From Pyropia haitanensis (taxonomy: Eukaryota; Rhodophyta; Bangiophyceae; Bangiales; Bangiaceae), in the NCBI GenBank assembly GCA_008729055.1, contig SDUX01000007.1:4819409-4883408 (forward strand): 64,000 nucleotides of DNA, read 5' to 3'. Below the pieces are notes generated by a model. It was not told the DNA's origin. It saw nothing but the letters and a program-made list of their open reading frames with translations, and made no database searches. This document shows, piece after piece, positions 41,811 to 51,569 of the stretch. Position numbers and translations under genes: made by a program. The number at the start of each line of letters is the position of its first letter. The stretch's first letter is position 1.

Positions 41811-42102
41811 GGGCGGCTCCCCCCCCGCCCCCCCAGCCGGGACTGGCCGCCTCGGCGTCCGCCACGTGTGCCTGGACGTCACCCGCCTGTGCGCGGACCT
41901 CCCCGAGTACCTTGCCGGCGTCGCGGCGCGCAGCGCCGAGACGTACGGCCGCCGGCTGGACGTGGTGACGCCCCCCGTGCAGGTGCTGATGGGCGACCTC
42001 GTCGCGCAGGTGGCGGTCGTGCGCCACGGGGGGGTGGAGGTGGAGCTGCTCCGCCGGCAGGCGGTGCTGCCGCCGCGCACGGCGCCGGCGCCAGACTGGT
42101 GA
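40413..42102 (+). CDS. GNAT acetyltransferase-VOC (glyoxalase-fold) fusion protein
   Basis: Three segments joined across C/G runs (40842-40896 and 41566-41580), with no stop between the domains in the chosen path. The ATG at 40413 gives an Ala/Pro-rich leader, possibly a transit peptide. The GNAT domain starts VTFRVATTDADVAAARSLRL, with VFVDEMGIAADAELDEHD. After a Gly-rich insertion it continues VVKVERVVVAAAARRGGTGS (acetyl-CoA loop R-x-x-G-x-G-like RRGGTGS) and LAGLYARLGWVRVSGVFDEE with IPHVRM, closest to ElaA-like acetyltransferases. The VOC part begins MAPASHVCVAVADVVASSAY and has GVRHVCLDVT and VEVELLRRQ, plausible metal-ligand His and Glu positions. The gap between domains is ~100 bases, too short for separate eukaryotic genes. 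Substrates unknown. Confidence 0.72.
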
Positions 42103-42405
42103 CGGCGGCCCCGCGAGTGGGACGGGCACTCGTCGACACGGGGGCGGGGGGGAGAGGAGAGGGGGAGGGGGGGAGAGGAGAGGGGGAGGGGGGAGGGCGT
42201 GCCCAAACGGGGTGGCGCGAGAGTGGCGGCGAGAGGCCGCCGATGGTCATGGTCGGCACCGGGTGCCCAGTGAACACCACAGAGACCCAGTGTGTCAAGG
42301 GCGCGGCCGCAATGGCCGCCGTCCTCGCGCGGACCCGCGCACGCTCACTCCGCCTTTGTTTTATCTCTCGGGATCTCTCTCCCCACGACACAACGCCGGC
42401 GTGGC
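42103..42405. other. Short intergenic region between convergent genes
   Basis: 303 bases. Contains a duplicated purine block near 42150-42198 (GGAGAGGAGAGGGGGAGG twice). No gene. Confidence 0.5.
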
Positions 42406-42668
42406 CTACCCCCCCCCCGCGCCCACCCGCGCGAGCGCCGCCTGCGCGAGCGCCGCCACCGCCGCCGGCCGCCCCGTGACGGTGCGGACACCCGCGGCCG
42501 ACGCGAACGCGACCGACCCGGCCACCCGCCCCCGCCCGCCCGCCGCGGGCCGCCGCACGTTGGCCGCCACCGTCACGTCCACCGCCACCGCCGTCGCGCC
42601 GCGGGCGGCGGAAAAGTAGGCGGCGAGGCCGGCGGCGGTCGGCAGCCAGCCGCCGTCGCCGCCGTCGT

Positions 42669-42705
<37 letters not shown>

Positions 42706-42884
42706 ACTGTCGAGTGGGCCACCGCCGTCCACGGGGCGGACGAGCACGTGCGAGCCCGCCACGCCGCGCGCGTGGAGCCACGCGTCGCCCGGCGCGGCGC
42801 GGCCAAACGTGAGCGCCTCGTTTTGGCGCCGGTTGCGGCCAACGAGGATCCGCACGCCGCCCACCGTCACGTCCAGCGGCGCGC

Positions 42885-42916
<32 letters not shown>

Positions 42917-45077
42917 CGGCGGCCGCCCCGCCCGGCGGCGGCCGCCGCCTTGGCGCCCGCCGCGGCTTTTTTGGCCTTGCCGCCGCCCTTGGCTGTGGCC
43001 GCCGCCCGTCGGCCGCCGCCGCTCCGCCCCGCCCGCGGCGGCGGCACCTCGGCGGCGGCGGCGGCGGCGGCCGCCGCCGCCGGCGCGGCCGCCGGCGACG
43101 CGATGGCGGCGGCCAGGTCGGCAGCCTCCTCGGCTACCCCCACCAGCGTGGGCGTATCCCCCGGCGGCACGTCCGCGGCGGCGGCGGCGACGGCGGCCAG
43201 CGCGGCAACGTCCGCCTCGGCGGCGGCGAGGCGCGGCGCGACCGCCGCGGCGGCGCGGTCGAGCTTGGCGGCACGGGCGTAGAGGGCGCCCGCGGCGGCA
43301 ACGGGCGTCGTGCCGGCCGCCACCGGGATGGCCTCTGCGACCACCGACGGCGGGGCGCCGGCGCGGCCACCCTCCCCCTCCCCCCCCAGCTCCTCCTCAA
43401 ACACCGCGCCCGGCGGCACCACCACCGCCGCGTCCCCGGGTGACCAGGTGTGGGCGTAGGCGAACAGCCGCGCCGCGGTGCGCCGGGCGGCCGCCGCGCC
43501 GCGCGCGTCGGCGGCACGTGCCGACAGGTCCGCGACGCGGGCGGCCGCCTTGGCCGCCGCCCCCGCCAGGTGGCGGGCCACCTCACGCGCCGCGGCGGCG
43601 TGGGCGGCCGCCGCCTCGGCGGCGGCGTAGGCCGCCTCGAGCACGTCCGAGGCGGTCGGTGTGGTGGGGGGGGGGGGCGCCACGCTGTCGGCCAGCAGCG
43701 CCGTGCCGAGCACCGTCACGGGCGGGCCGGCGGCCGGCCGGTACGGGCGGTCGCCCGACAGGCACGCCGCCCACCGGCCGAGCGCGTCGTCAATGGCCCG
43801 CCACTGGGCGGGCGTGACGTCCCGCACGCGCGTCGACGGCCCAAGCGGCGGCGGCGCCGCCGCCGCCGCCGCATCCCCCGCCACGTCCCCCGCCGCGTCG
43901 CCCGCCGCGTCGCCCGCCGCGTCGCCCGCCGCGGCCGCCGCCACCGCCGCCGCGGCCGCCTCTACCACGGCGGCCGCCACCGCCGGGCTCACGGCCGCAA
44001 ACGCGCGGGTGAGCGCCCCGCGCAGCCGGTCGGCGGCCATGGCGGCGAGCGCGTCGGCGGGCGGGGAACCCCCCCCCCCCGCCCCCCGCCCCCCCCCCCC
44101 CCCCCCACCGGCCACCCCTCCCACAGTGGCGCCAGGCAGCCAGGGGTGTAGGGCAAGCCCGGCGGCGGCGGCGGCGGCGCGTACACCCCGCCCGACTGGA
44201 GCGCCCGCGCCGCACGCCGCGGCGGCACGGACCGCCCCACCGCCTGGATCACCGCGCCCGTTGGCGGCCGCCCCGCGGCGGCGGCCGCGGCGGCCGCCGC
44301 CGCCGCCGCCGTGGCGGCCGCGTCGCCACCCCCCCCCGTCGTGTCGAGGAGCAGCACGTTGGAGCGGCCGCCGCCGAGCAGCTCGAGCACCACCACCGCC
44401 GCCACCGGCGACGCCCCGTCCGCGCGTGCCGCCCACGACAGCGTCACCAGCCGGTCCGCGGCGGATGGCATCGCGACGCCAACGAGGATGAGCGGGGACA
44501 GGACGGCGCGGAGGGTGGCGGCGAGCGAGTAGGGCGTCGACGCGCCCCCCCCCCCCGCCGGCCGCCGCGGCCGCCGCCGCCGCTCCTGGCCGCCGCCGCC
44601 ATCGGCGCCCCCCCCCCACCCCCCCGCGCCCGCCGGGGCGGCACCGTCAGCGTCAGCCGCCCCATGTCTGGGTGCCAGCACAGGCGCAGCCACAACCGTG
44701 GCGCGGCGGCCGACCGCAGGCCGAGCGTCACGGCCGTCGCGTCGTGTTGGGTGACCGCGTCGAGGCGGGCGGGGATGGCGACGGCGCGGATGTCGGCCAC
44801 AACCGCCGCGAGGGCGGTCACGTCGATCGCGGGGGGGCGCGGGGGGGGGCCGCCGCCGCGGCTAGGGCGGGGGGCGGCGACAAGGCCGCCATGATGGACC
44901 GCGCGTGGTCGGCGCGGGACGGGGGGGCGGCGCGTGGTGGGGGGGAGGCGGGGGGGGGGGGGGGGCGGACCCGCCCCGCGCGCCGCCGCCGTCCCCGCCA
45001 GGGGCCACACCCTCATGGACCGCCGCGGCCGCCGCGGCCGCCGGCACCCGCGGTGGGGGTGGTGGCCGCCGCCGCCG

Positions 45078-45109
<32 letters not shown>

Positions 45110-45240
45110 ACGCGGCGCGGCGGCCGCCCGCGGCGGCCGCCGTGCGCCGTGCCCGCCGGGGCGGTGGCAGGGGCGTGCCGCCGCTGCCGACGCGGGTGGC
45201 GGGCCAGCCGCCGTGGAGGGGGGTGGGCGGCGTAAACGCC

Positions 45241-45296
<56 letters not shown>

Positions 45297-45341
45297 CGCG
45301 GCGGCCGCCGCCCGCGGGGCGGCGCGGTCTGGGGGCGGCAT
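42406..45341 (-). CDS. NFACT-family (RqcH/NEMF-like) ribosome quality-control protein, probably plastid
   Basis: Family members bind split 60S/50S subunits carrying stalled peptidyl-tRNA and add tails to the nascent chain. The NFACT-N start IDVTALAAVVADIRAVAIPA with LDAVTQHDATAVTL is in one frame (about 44840-44630). RLVTLSWAA, VVVLELLGGGRSNVLLLD and GAVIQAVGRSVPPRRAARAL are in the next. From about 44080 to the stop the third frame carries coiled-coil-like Ala-rich helices and the NFACT-R signature VGRNRRQNEALTFGRAAPGD with WLHARGVAGSHVLVRP. It ends with AVDVTVAANVRRP. Frame changes lie in C runs at 44609-44625 and 44080-44106. The start is uncertain: ATGs at 44892, 45016 and 45341 each give transit-like leaders. 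The 45341 frame (MPPPDRAAPRAAAAAT ... AFTPPTPLHGGWPATR) looks most like a plastid leader. No NEMF-specific C-terminal domain follows, so it is bacterial-type in size. Confidence 0.78.
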
Positions 45342-45628
45342 GGCCGCGACGGCGAGCGGGATGGGAGAGGGGGGACGCCTCGCCAAAGGGGATGGAGGGG
45401 TGTGGCTGCCGGCTGGTGGTGACGGACGGGCAAGGCCGCCGCGTGGGGGGGGCGCGGCGGGAAGGCGGGGCGGCGGCGACGGCGGCAAGGGAAGCGAGCC
45501 CATGCGAGGGGGCGGGCATTCAGGCCGTGGCGTCGGCCGAGGCCAGGAGTGCACGCAGGCGATAGCTGGTCGCCGCGGCGATGCGGTGGAGGGTGCGGTG
45601 TAGTGTTGTGCATCTGTCCGCCACGTAT

Positions 45629-45651
45629 GGAAATTTCCTTGACATGTCAAG
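45629..45651. promoter_or_regulatory. Two adjacent perfect palindromes
   Basis: GGAAATTTCC (45629-45638) abuts CTTGACATGTCAAG (45638-45651), each a perfect dyad. They lie ~290 bases upstream of the NFACT start at 45341 and could be dimeric transcription-factor sites. No factor is known. Confidence 0.35.
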
Positions 45652-45942
45652 CACCCCTCCGCATGACCCCGTGAGGCACGATTTCCTGACATTTCCTTTC
45701 TTTCCCTTTCTTTCCGACACGTGGCGTTTGGCGCGGAATGACCTTTAAAAGGCGGCGGCAGTACGCGAAGTTCGCCCAGCGCGCTGGTCGGAACGGCGCC
45801 GACTTGCCGTGCTGGTCGGACGCACCGCATCCGACCAGCTTCTCGCAGAGGCTGCCCACGCCTGCGAGGAGCCGCCCACGACGGCAAAGCTGACGTCAAC
45901 GTGACCCCTCATCCTGTACGAGCACCCCGATAGCAGCGACCG

Positions 45943-46110
45943 GTGTACCGCTTTGTGAAGGTGATCGTTCGAGATGGCCGGAGGACTCTGACCTGCGGTG
46001 CTGACGCGTGCGTGTACTCCCTTTATGACAACATCACTCGTATGGAGGGCCACCTACGCCATTGCGAGCATGCATTATCTCAGTTTCCGGACATGCTGGC
46101 GGCGATCGGG
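45943..46110 (+). other. BED-like zinc-finger ORF fragment (possible hAT transposase remnant)
   Basis: In this frame RFVKVIVRDGRRTLTCGADAC is followed by VYSLYDNITRMEGHLRHCEH. The C-x4-C, NITRMEGHL and H/C spacing resembles BED fingers at the N-terminus of hAT-type transposases and of domesticated plant proteins. There is no ATG near the start, and the frame degenerates into G-rich sequence after ~46140. It is therefore either one exon of a longer gene or a relic. Confidence 0.35.
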
Positions 46111-46782
46111 AGGTCGTGTGCATCTGGCTCGACCGGCGGGCAATCCCTGGAGGGGAGGGTGGGGCGGGGGGTGGGCGGGGGTGGGGTGAAGGGGGTTGCG
46201 GGGGTGGCGCAAAGGATACCCGTGGGGGCCGCATGCGACCGCGGGGCGTCGGACGAGGGGGGGGGAGGGGGACGGGTGAGGAGGCAGGCACCGGGCATGT
46301 GGGTGAAGTCAGATCACCACCGGGGAGGGACGGGGGGGGGGCGGGGCGCACCGTGGATGGGCGTCGCCATGGAAGGAGGGGGGGCGGACGTCCCCGACTC
46401 AGCCACCGCCGTGAGACCCGGCGATCAGACGAAAATACTCCACAAGTTCTCTCGAACGCTGCTGGTAGTTCTTGACAGTGGAGGCCTGACGCCCTCTCCA
46501 ACCTGCTCTCTTTCCCCTCTGTCTTGGAAAGCGACAGGAATGACAGGAGAAACAATTTCCGTCAGACAGATTGCACAACACTAGTGCGGTGCGCACGACC
46601 ACCCGCCGCCGGGACGACACCGATCGGGGACTTGGACCAGACCAAATACAGTACGCGGCGGTCACACAAAGTTGCCACACGTACTTTTTGTTCCTCAGAT
46701 TGGGTTGTGATGGTGGAAGGGCCGCCGCGGCGCTGCCCACCCACCCGATCCGCGCCCAAGATCACGCAGTGTCCGCCTGCAC

Positions 46783-47406
46783 ATGGCACCCCACCCCGCG
46801 GTCGCCGGTCGCGGCGGTCGCCGGTCGCGGTTGGTGTTGGCTCGCACACCAGACGCGTTCCGTGGCAGCCGCAACAGCGTCCCCCCCGTCTGGCGGCCGC
46901 CGCGGCGGCCAGAGTATGGAAGGCCCCGCCGCCGGCCGGCGCCGTCCCCGCGCGGCCGCGGCGGCGGCGTATGGAAGGGAGGCGCGGCGGCGGCGGCGGC
47001 GGCGGCGGCGCGTGCGCGTCGGCCCCCGCAGCGCGGGGCGGACCCACCAGACCGGCCGCGCGCCGTGGGCGGGGGGCGGCGGGCAACGCCGCTGCAGCGC
47101 CCGGCGGGGCGGCCGGGGGGAGCGCCCGCAGAGCGGAGAAACCCGTCTCGGCCACCCGGCGCGGGGGTAGTAGAGTGGGGGTGGGCGCCCCCGCCCGCCG
47201 CGCCCCCCCCCGCCGTGTGCTCCTCCAAGTTTGGGGTCCTCGGCACCCTCATGACGCGCTGGGTGATCGCGCCCAAGATGCGGGGGGCGGTCAAGGGCCT
47301 CGCCGACGGCATGCTCGTGCACGGTCGCGACCCGACGGTGCTCGTGTCCAAGGGCGGGCGCACCTATCGAGGCACCGAGGCCAACCCCACCTGGGTGACC
47401 GCGTGA
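46783..47406 (+). CDS. Hypothetical protein with conserved-looking C-terminus
   Basis: An open frame from the ATG at 46783 to the stop at 47406. Only the last ~67 codons (from ~47205) look convincingly coding: SSKFGVLGTLMTRWVIAPKM, RGAVKGLADGMLVHGRDPTV, then LVSKGGRTYRGTEANPTWVT. The segment LGTLMTRWVIAPKMRGAVKG resembles the closing helix of some SRPBCC/START-like proteins, but the rest of that fold is not visible upstream. The first ~140 residues are Arg/Pro/Ala-rich and may not be translated; an upstream exon or a frame change is possible. No function assigned. Confidence 0.35.
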   Translation: MAPHPAVAGRGGRRSRLVLARTPDAFRGSRNSVPPVWRPPRRPEYGRPRRRPAPSPRGRGGGVWKGGAAAAAAAAARARRPPQRGADPPDRPRAVGGGRRATPLQRPAGRPGGAPAERRNPSRPPGAGVVEWGWAPPPAAPPPAVCSSKFGVLGTLMTRWVIAPKMRGAVKGLADGMLVHGRDPTVLVSKGGRTYRGTEANPTWVTA

Positions 47407-48738
47407 GGCGGTGGCGGCGTCGGGGACTCCCCTCCACGTACCACGGGGTAAGGTGCGGCAGGTGGCGCCGGGGCGATGACCCCTGTACCCAGACGAGTAC
47501 GCGAGGGATAAGGGCGGGTGCGGCGGAGTGGGTGTGTGCATCCCCCGTCTGCCCCCGGCACCTCCGTTTGAGCGCTCATCGGTCCTCACGGGGCCGAGGG
47601 CTTTCAGGACGAATACGCACGTCCGGAGAGGCGGTCATGGCCGCTGCGCGTGAGAATGTACAGTCAAAGAGCATCCCGTAAACCTGGACGACGTTGGTGA
47701 CGTGTTCGTGAAAGACATTGATGTCTGGACCAATGGACGCATTCTTCATGTGTTTTCAATACCACTGTCATTGTTCACTGTTTACAAACTGCATCATAGA
47801 ATACGAGGAGTGTGGTACACGCACTGCGCAGGAAGGACGCGAAGGCACGCGGGCGGGGGGAGAGAGGCCGAGACCACGAGGCCCCGTACCCAGGAGCGAA
47901 GCACGTAGTCAACCAATCGAGTGGGGACGCGTAGACGTGTCGGCGAGTGTAGCGGCCGTGGGCGACGACGGTAGACGAGAAGAGGGCTCGCTGCTGACGA
48001 CAGTGGCCCCTCCACTGAAAAACCCCTACGTATTGACTTGCTTGATTTGACGGTTACGCCCCCACTAGGGGGGCGCCGCCGTACTTGTATTTTGCGGACG
48101 GAAAAACTAAAGACTTATGGCACGGACGGCTGAGAGCCGTCACGGCTCACAGCCGTCCGTTGCCGCCCGGCGATCTGCGATCGTCGGGCGCCGGCGCCGC
48201 CCCCGCAATCGCCCGATTGTAGGAGCGGCGCGGGTCGGGCGTTGCCCCGCCGCCACACAGGCGGCGGGCACCGGTCTGCGGCTCTGCCGTCCCCCGCCGC
48301 CGCGGTAGCCACACTGCGGCGGCTTTGCACGCCCGCCCCGGCCCGCCGGGCATAAGAGGCGGCGCTGCCGCGCTTCCCCTCCTGCCCGCCGGTCTCGGCA
48401 CGTCCGCTGTTTTTCCGCTCCCACCCTCCTCCCTCGGTGTTCCGCGGGGCGTGCTCCGCACGTGCCGTCTGTTTTTCGAGGGTCCTCTGCGCGGTGGGTG
48501 TGTCCCCCCGCTTTTATTTTCGACTCTGTTTTGTCTCCGGAGCCCGGCTATTAAACAATAGTAGTACTTGGCATACGCGGCCCCCGCCCCATTGTAACTC
48601 CCCCAAAGACGCGTGTGCGTCAGTCCTCAACCCCGGTGAGCACCACCCGGCATCCCCAGCGCTCCATATCCTCCTTAACCGCCGCCCCCTGCTTCTCATC
48701 ATCCACCCACACCCGCAGCGCCGCCCCCTCCACGGCCA
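47407..48738. other. Intergenic region
   Basis: About 1.3 kb, lower in GC between 47690 and 48110. Contains the long hairpin at 48122-48160. No domain-bearing ORF or known RNA. Confidence 0.45.
48122..48160. repeat. 39-base near-perfect inverted repeat
   Basis: ACGGACGGCTGAGAGCCGT pairs with ACGGCTCACAGCCGTCCGT across almost no loop, with one mismatch. It could form a cruciform or an RNA stem of ~18 bp. Confidence 0.85.
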
Positions 48739-50833
48739 TCACGCCGACGCGTCGAGGCTCTTTTGCAGCAGCTCCCGCCGCAGCGCCGCGTGCTCAGCGG
48801 GCACGCCCGCCAGAGCGGCCTTCCACTCAGCCGCCACCGCCAGGCGCTCGGTGAGGACCGCCTGCGCCAGCCGGCGGGTGTCAACCATGTGGAAGCCGCC
48901 GCGCGCGACGGCACCTGCCGGCGCGCCGGCGGCGTCCTCCTCCAACCCACCATCACTGGAAGAGTCCGCGGGCCGCTCCGCCGCCCCGCCTGAGGCGGAC
49001 GTGGCGGGAGTGGCGGGAGCCGCGTTCGCGGCGGTGGCGGAGGCGGCGGCAGCGCGTGTGGCATCGTCAGCGTCGCCGCCCGGGCCGTCGGGCGGGGAGA
49101 GTGCGCCGTCGGCGGCGGCGGCCGTCGGCGGCGCGGTAACAATCACGGGCGGCTGAGCGAGGAGGGCCTTGAGGAAGGTGCGGCCGACGTGGTAGCCCGC
49201 GTCCGCCTCAAAGCCCCCGCCGCGAGCGGCGATGAAGGCGCGGAGCCAGGTGGCGTCCAGGCGGGCGCCCTCCCAGTCCAGGCCCGCGCCCCAGACGGTG
49301 CCCCCGCCGGGCAGCACCCGCGGAGGCGGAGGGGGGGGGCCCGGCGCATCCGCAGACCCATCTCCTCCGTCGGCCGTCGCCGCCCCCGCCCCCGCCGCCG
49401 TCGGTGGAGCGGCCGCGCCGTCGCCCACCACGGTAGCGTCGTCGCTGCCAGGCGGCAGCGGCACGCCGGCACCCGCAACGCCGCCGTCATCATCATCGTC
49501 GCTGTCCTCGACGTCGCCAACCTCGTCCTCGTCGTCGGCGGCAACGGGGGCGCCGCGACCAACGGCCGCCCCCCATCCCCCCCGCGCCTCGAGCGCCCCC
49601 ACAACCCGCCACACCGCCGCAACTGTCACGTACTTGCTGACCAGGTCGGCGGTGCCGCCGCACAGCGCGCTGCGCCCGCTGTGCGACGGGTCGTGCTCGT
49701 TGACGGGGAGGGTGCTGCGCTCGACGAGGCCGCCCTCCACCTCCTTCGGCGGCCGCTTCCCGCCCCCTCCCCCACCGTCACTGCCGCTGCTCCCACCACC
49801 GCCGCCGCCACGGCTGCCGCTACCACCTCCTTGGGCCGCAGCAAGCCCGCCAGCCGCAGAGCCGCTGCCGCTGCTGCCGCCACTGCTGCTGCCCTGTCCC
49901 CCCCCTCCCCCCCCGCCACATCCTCAGGGCGCACCACGCCGACCAGGTAGGCCCCCCACAGGCGCTCATTCTCCGCGCCCACCCGCCCCAGGTCGGCGAT
50001 GACCTCGGCGGCGACGCCCTCGCGCACCCCACACACCGACGTGACGACGGCAGGCGGGTTGACGGCGACGTCGTACCCAATGTACTTGACCGGCCGGTAC
50101 GGGTTGTGCGCGCTCCCGCCCTGGCACGCCACCCGCGTCTGCACGTGCACCGTCCGCGGGGGCAGCGCGCCGAGCGAGCGCAGGTACCTGTCGGTGCCGC
50201 GAAATACAAAGTCGTGCACCTCCCCGAGCGGGCCCAAGCCCGTCGCGGCCTCCACCCAGTCTGCCGTCACCGAATCACGGAAGGAGCGCCGGTAGAAGAG
50301 GTACGTCTGCACCGCCCGCTGCGTGACAAAGTCGAGCACCTCGACGGCGCCGGGGGGCGGACGCGCGGGCGGGCCCGCCGCCCGCCGCGCGTAGGTGTCC
50401 GGGTCGGGGGGGGGGACGCCCAGGATGGAAAAGGGGCCATCGTCCACGTCGCCGGTGGCGGCCGTTGACGGCGGCGGTGGCGGCGGCTCGGCCGACGCGC
50501 GCGGGGGGGGGGGATGGGGGTGCCCCCCTTGCCGCCACCACTGGTGCCGCTGCCGCTGCCGCCAATGCCGACACCGACGCCGACGCCGCCGCCGCGGCGA
50601 CCAAGCCACCCCTGCCGCCACCGTAGTGGTACGCCGGGCCGGTGTCGCAGCCCCAGCGGTACGCCCGCCGCCGGCGAGACGCCCACAGCAGCGGCGACCG
50701 GTCGCCGGCCGCGGCCGGGTGGTGCCGGTAGCAGGGGAGGCCGTGCAAACGCGGCGCCGCGGGCCCGGTCAGACGGGGACACCGCGCCCATGGCGGGGCC
50801 GACCGGAAGGGTGGCGCTAACAGCGGCAGCCAT
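48739..50833 (-). CDS. Conserved-looking protein of unknown function, probably organelle-targeted
   Basis: Reconstructed over frame changes in C/G runs (about 49897-49917 and in the region 50400-50720). The ATG at 50833 gives MAAAVSATLPVGPAMGAV and a basic Ala/Pro leader, transit-peptide-like. The folded middle has VEVLDFVTQRAVQTYLFYRR, SFRDSVTADWVEAATGLGPL and VHDFVFRGTDRYLRSLGALP, then RTVHVQTRVACQGGSAHNPY and RPVKYIGYDVAVNPPAVVTS. A Gly/Ser linker follows, then VEGGLVERSTLPVNEHDPSH and GTADLVSKYVTVAAVWRVVG. An acidic stretch, DWEGARLDATWLRAFIAARG and a helical end FHMVDTRRLAQAVLTERLAV complete the chain; stop at 48739. It has the look of a real globular protein, but I recognise no family. 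Confidence 0.6.
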
Positions 50834-51569
50834 GCCTCGTTCGTTGCGTGCCGCGGCGGCGAACCAGGAGGGGCGGGGATGGTGGTGGCGGCAAGGGCCG
50901 CGGAGAGGAGGCCGGCCGAGGGAGCGGCAGCGGGAGGTCGGCAGCAGGGGTCGGCGGGCGGCAGTGGGGCGATGCGGCGACGACTGAGCGCCGAGCCGGC
51001 GCGGCCGACGGCGCAAGAGACCGCCGAGGCACACAGCGCCAGCCCCCGCGGCGTGCGCAGCGACTACGTGCCGCCGGTCAGCGGTGCGTAGCCCTTTGTA
51101 CTTTATATACGCAGCCCAGCTGTCCACTGTCAAGAATATCTATAGCAACCCACCGCAGCTGCAGGTGACTGCGTGGTTCCACGGGCACCGGCTTCCAATT
51201 GCGGCCTCAGCGTGGCCGGGAGGAGGGGGACGCCCCCACAGATGCAATCCAGAGGGGTCCCACGCTGAATGCGCAGTGACTAACCACTGGCCGCGATTTT
51301 TCGGTCGGGCAAGATCATCTCGAGAGGGAGGTTCCACCGCAGCTGATTGGCCGCCCTGCGTCTCCATTCTGTGGTCGGCACTCGCGTGAGGCTACGCCAT
51401 CGTGTCCCTGGCCGCGCGCCCACCGTGTTCCTGTCGACTCGCCTGTCTCCACCTTGTTCCAAACCAGTCACCCGGGCACCTACTTTGGCCATCTTAACGA
51501 GTGACGCCCAATACCTCGGCTGGACACCATCGCGGCCGTCTCCCCCCCCCCAAGCCACCGGCCGTACGG
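50834..51569. other. Promoter-containing intergenic region
   Basis: About 740 bases between the 5' end of the unknown protein gene and the 3' end of PRPF31, both minus strand. Contains a consensus TATA box; no gene. Confidence 0.5.
51102..51109 (-). promoter_or_regulatory. TATA box candidate TATATAAA
   Basis: On the minus strand TATATAAA sits in a GC-rich background, about 270 bases upstream of the start codon at 50833. It is the best TATA match I noticed in the window. Confidence 0.5.

Larger units (their letters stand above)
45342..46782. other. Intergenic region with possible transposase-type zinc-finger fragment
   Basis: About 1.4 kb. It contains paired palindromes at 45629-45651, a TTTAAAAGG element near 45750, and the BED-like ORF fragment listed separately. 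Otherwise nothing recognised. Confidence 0.45.
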
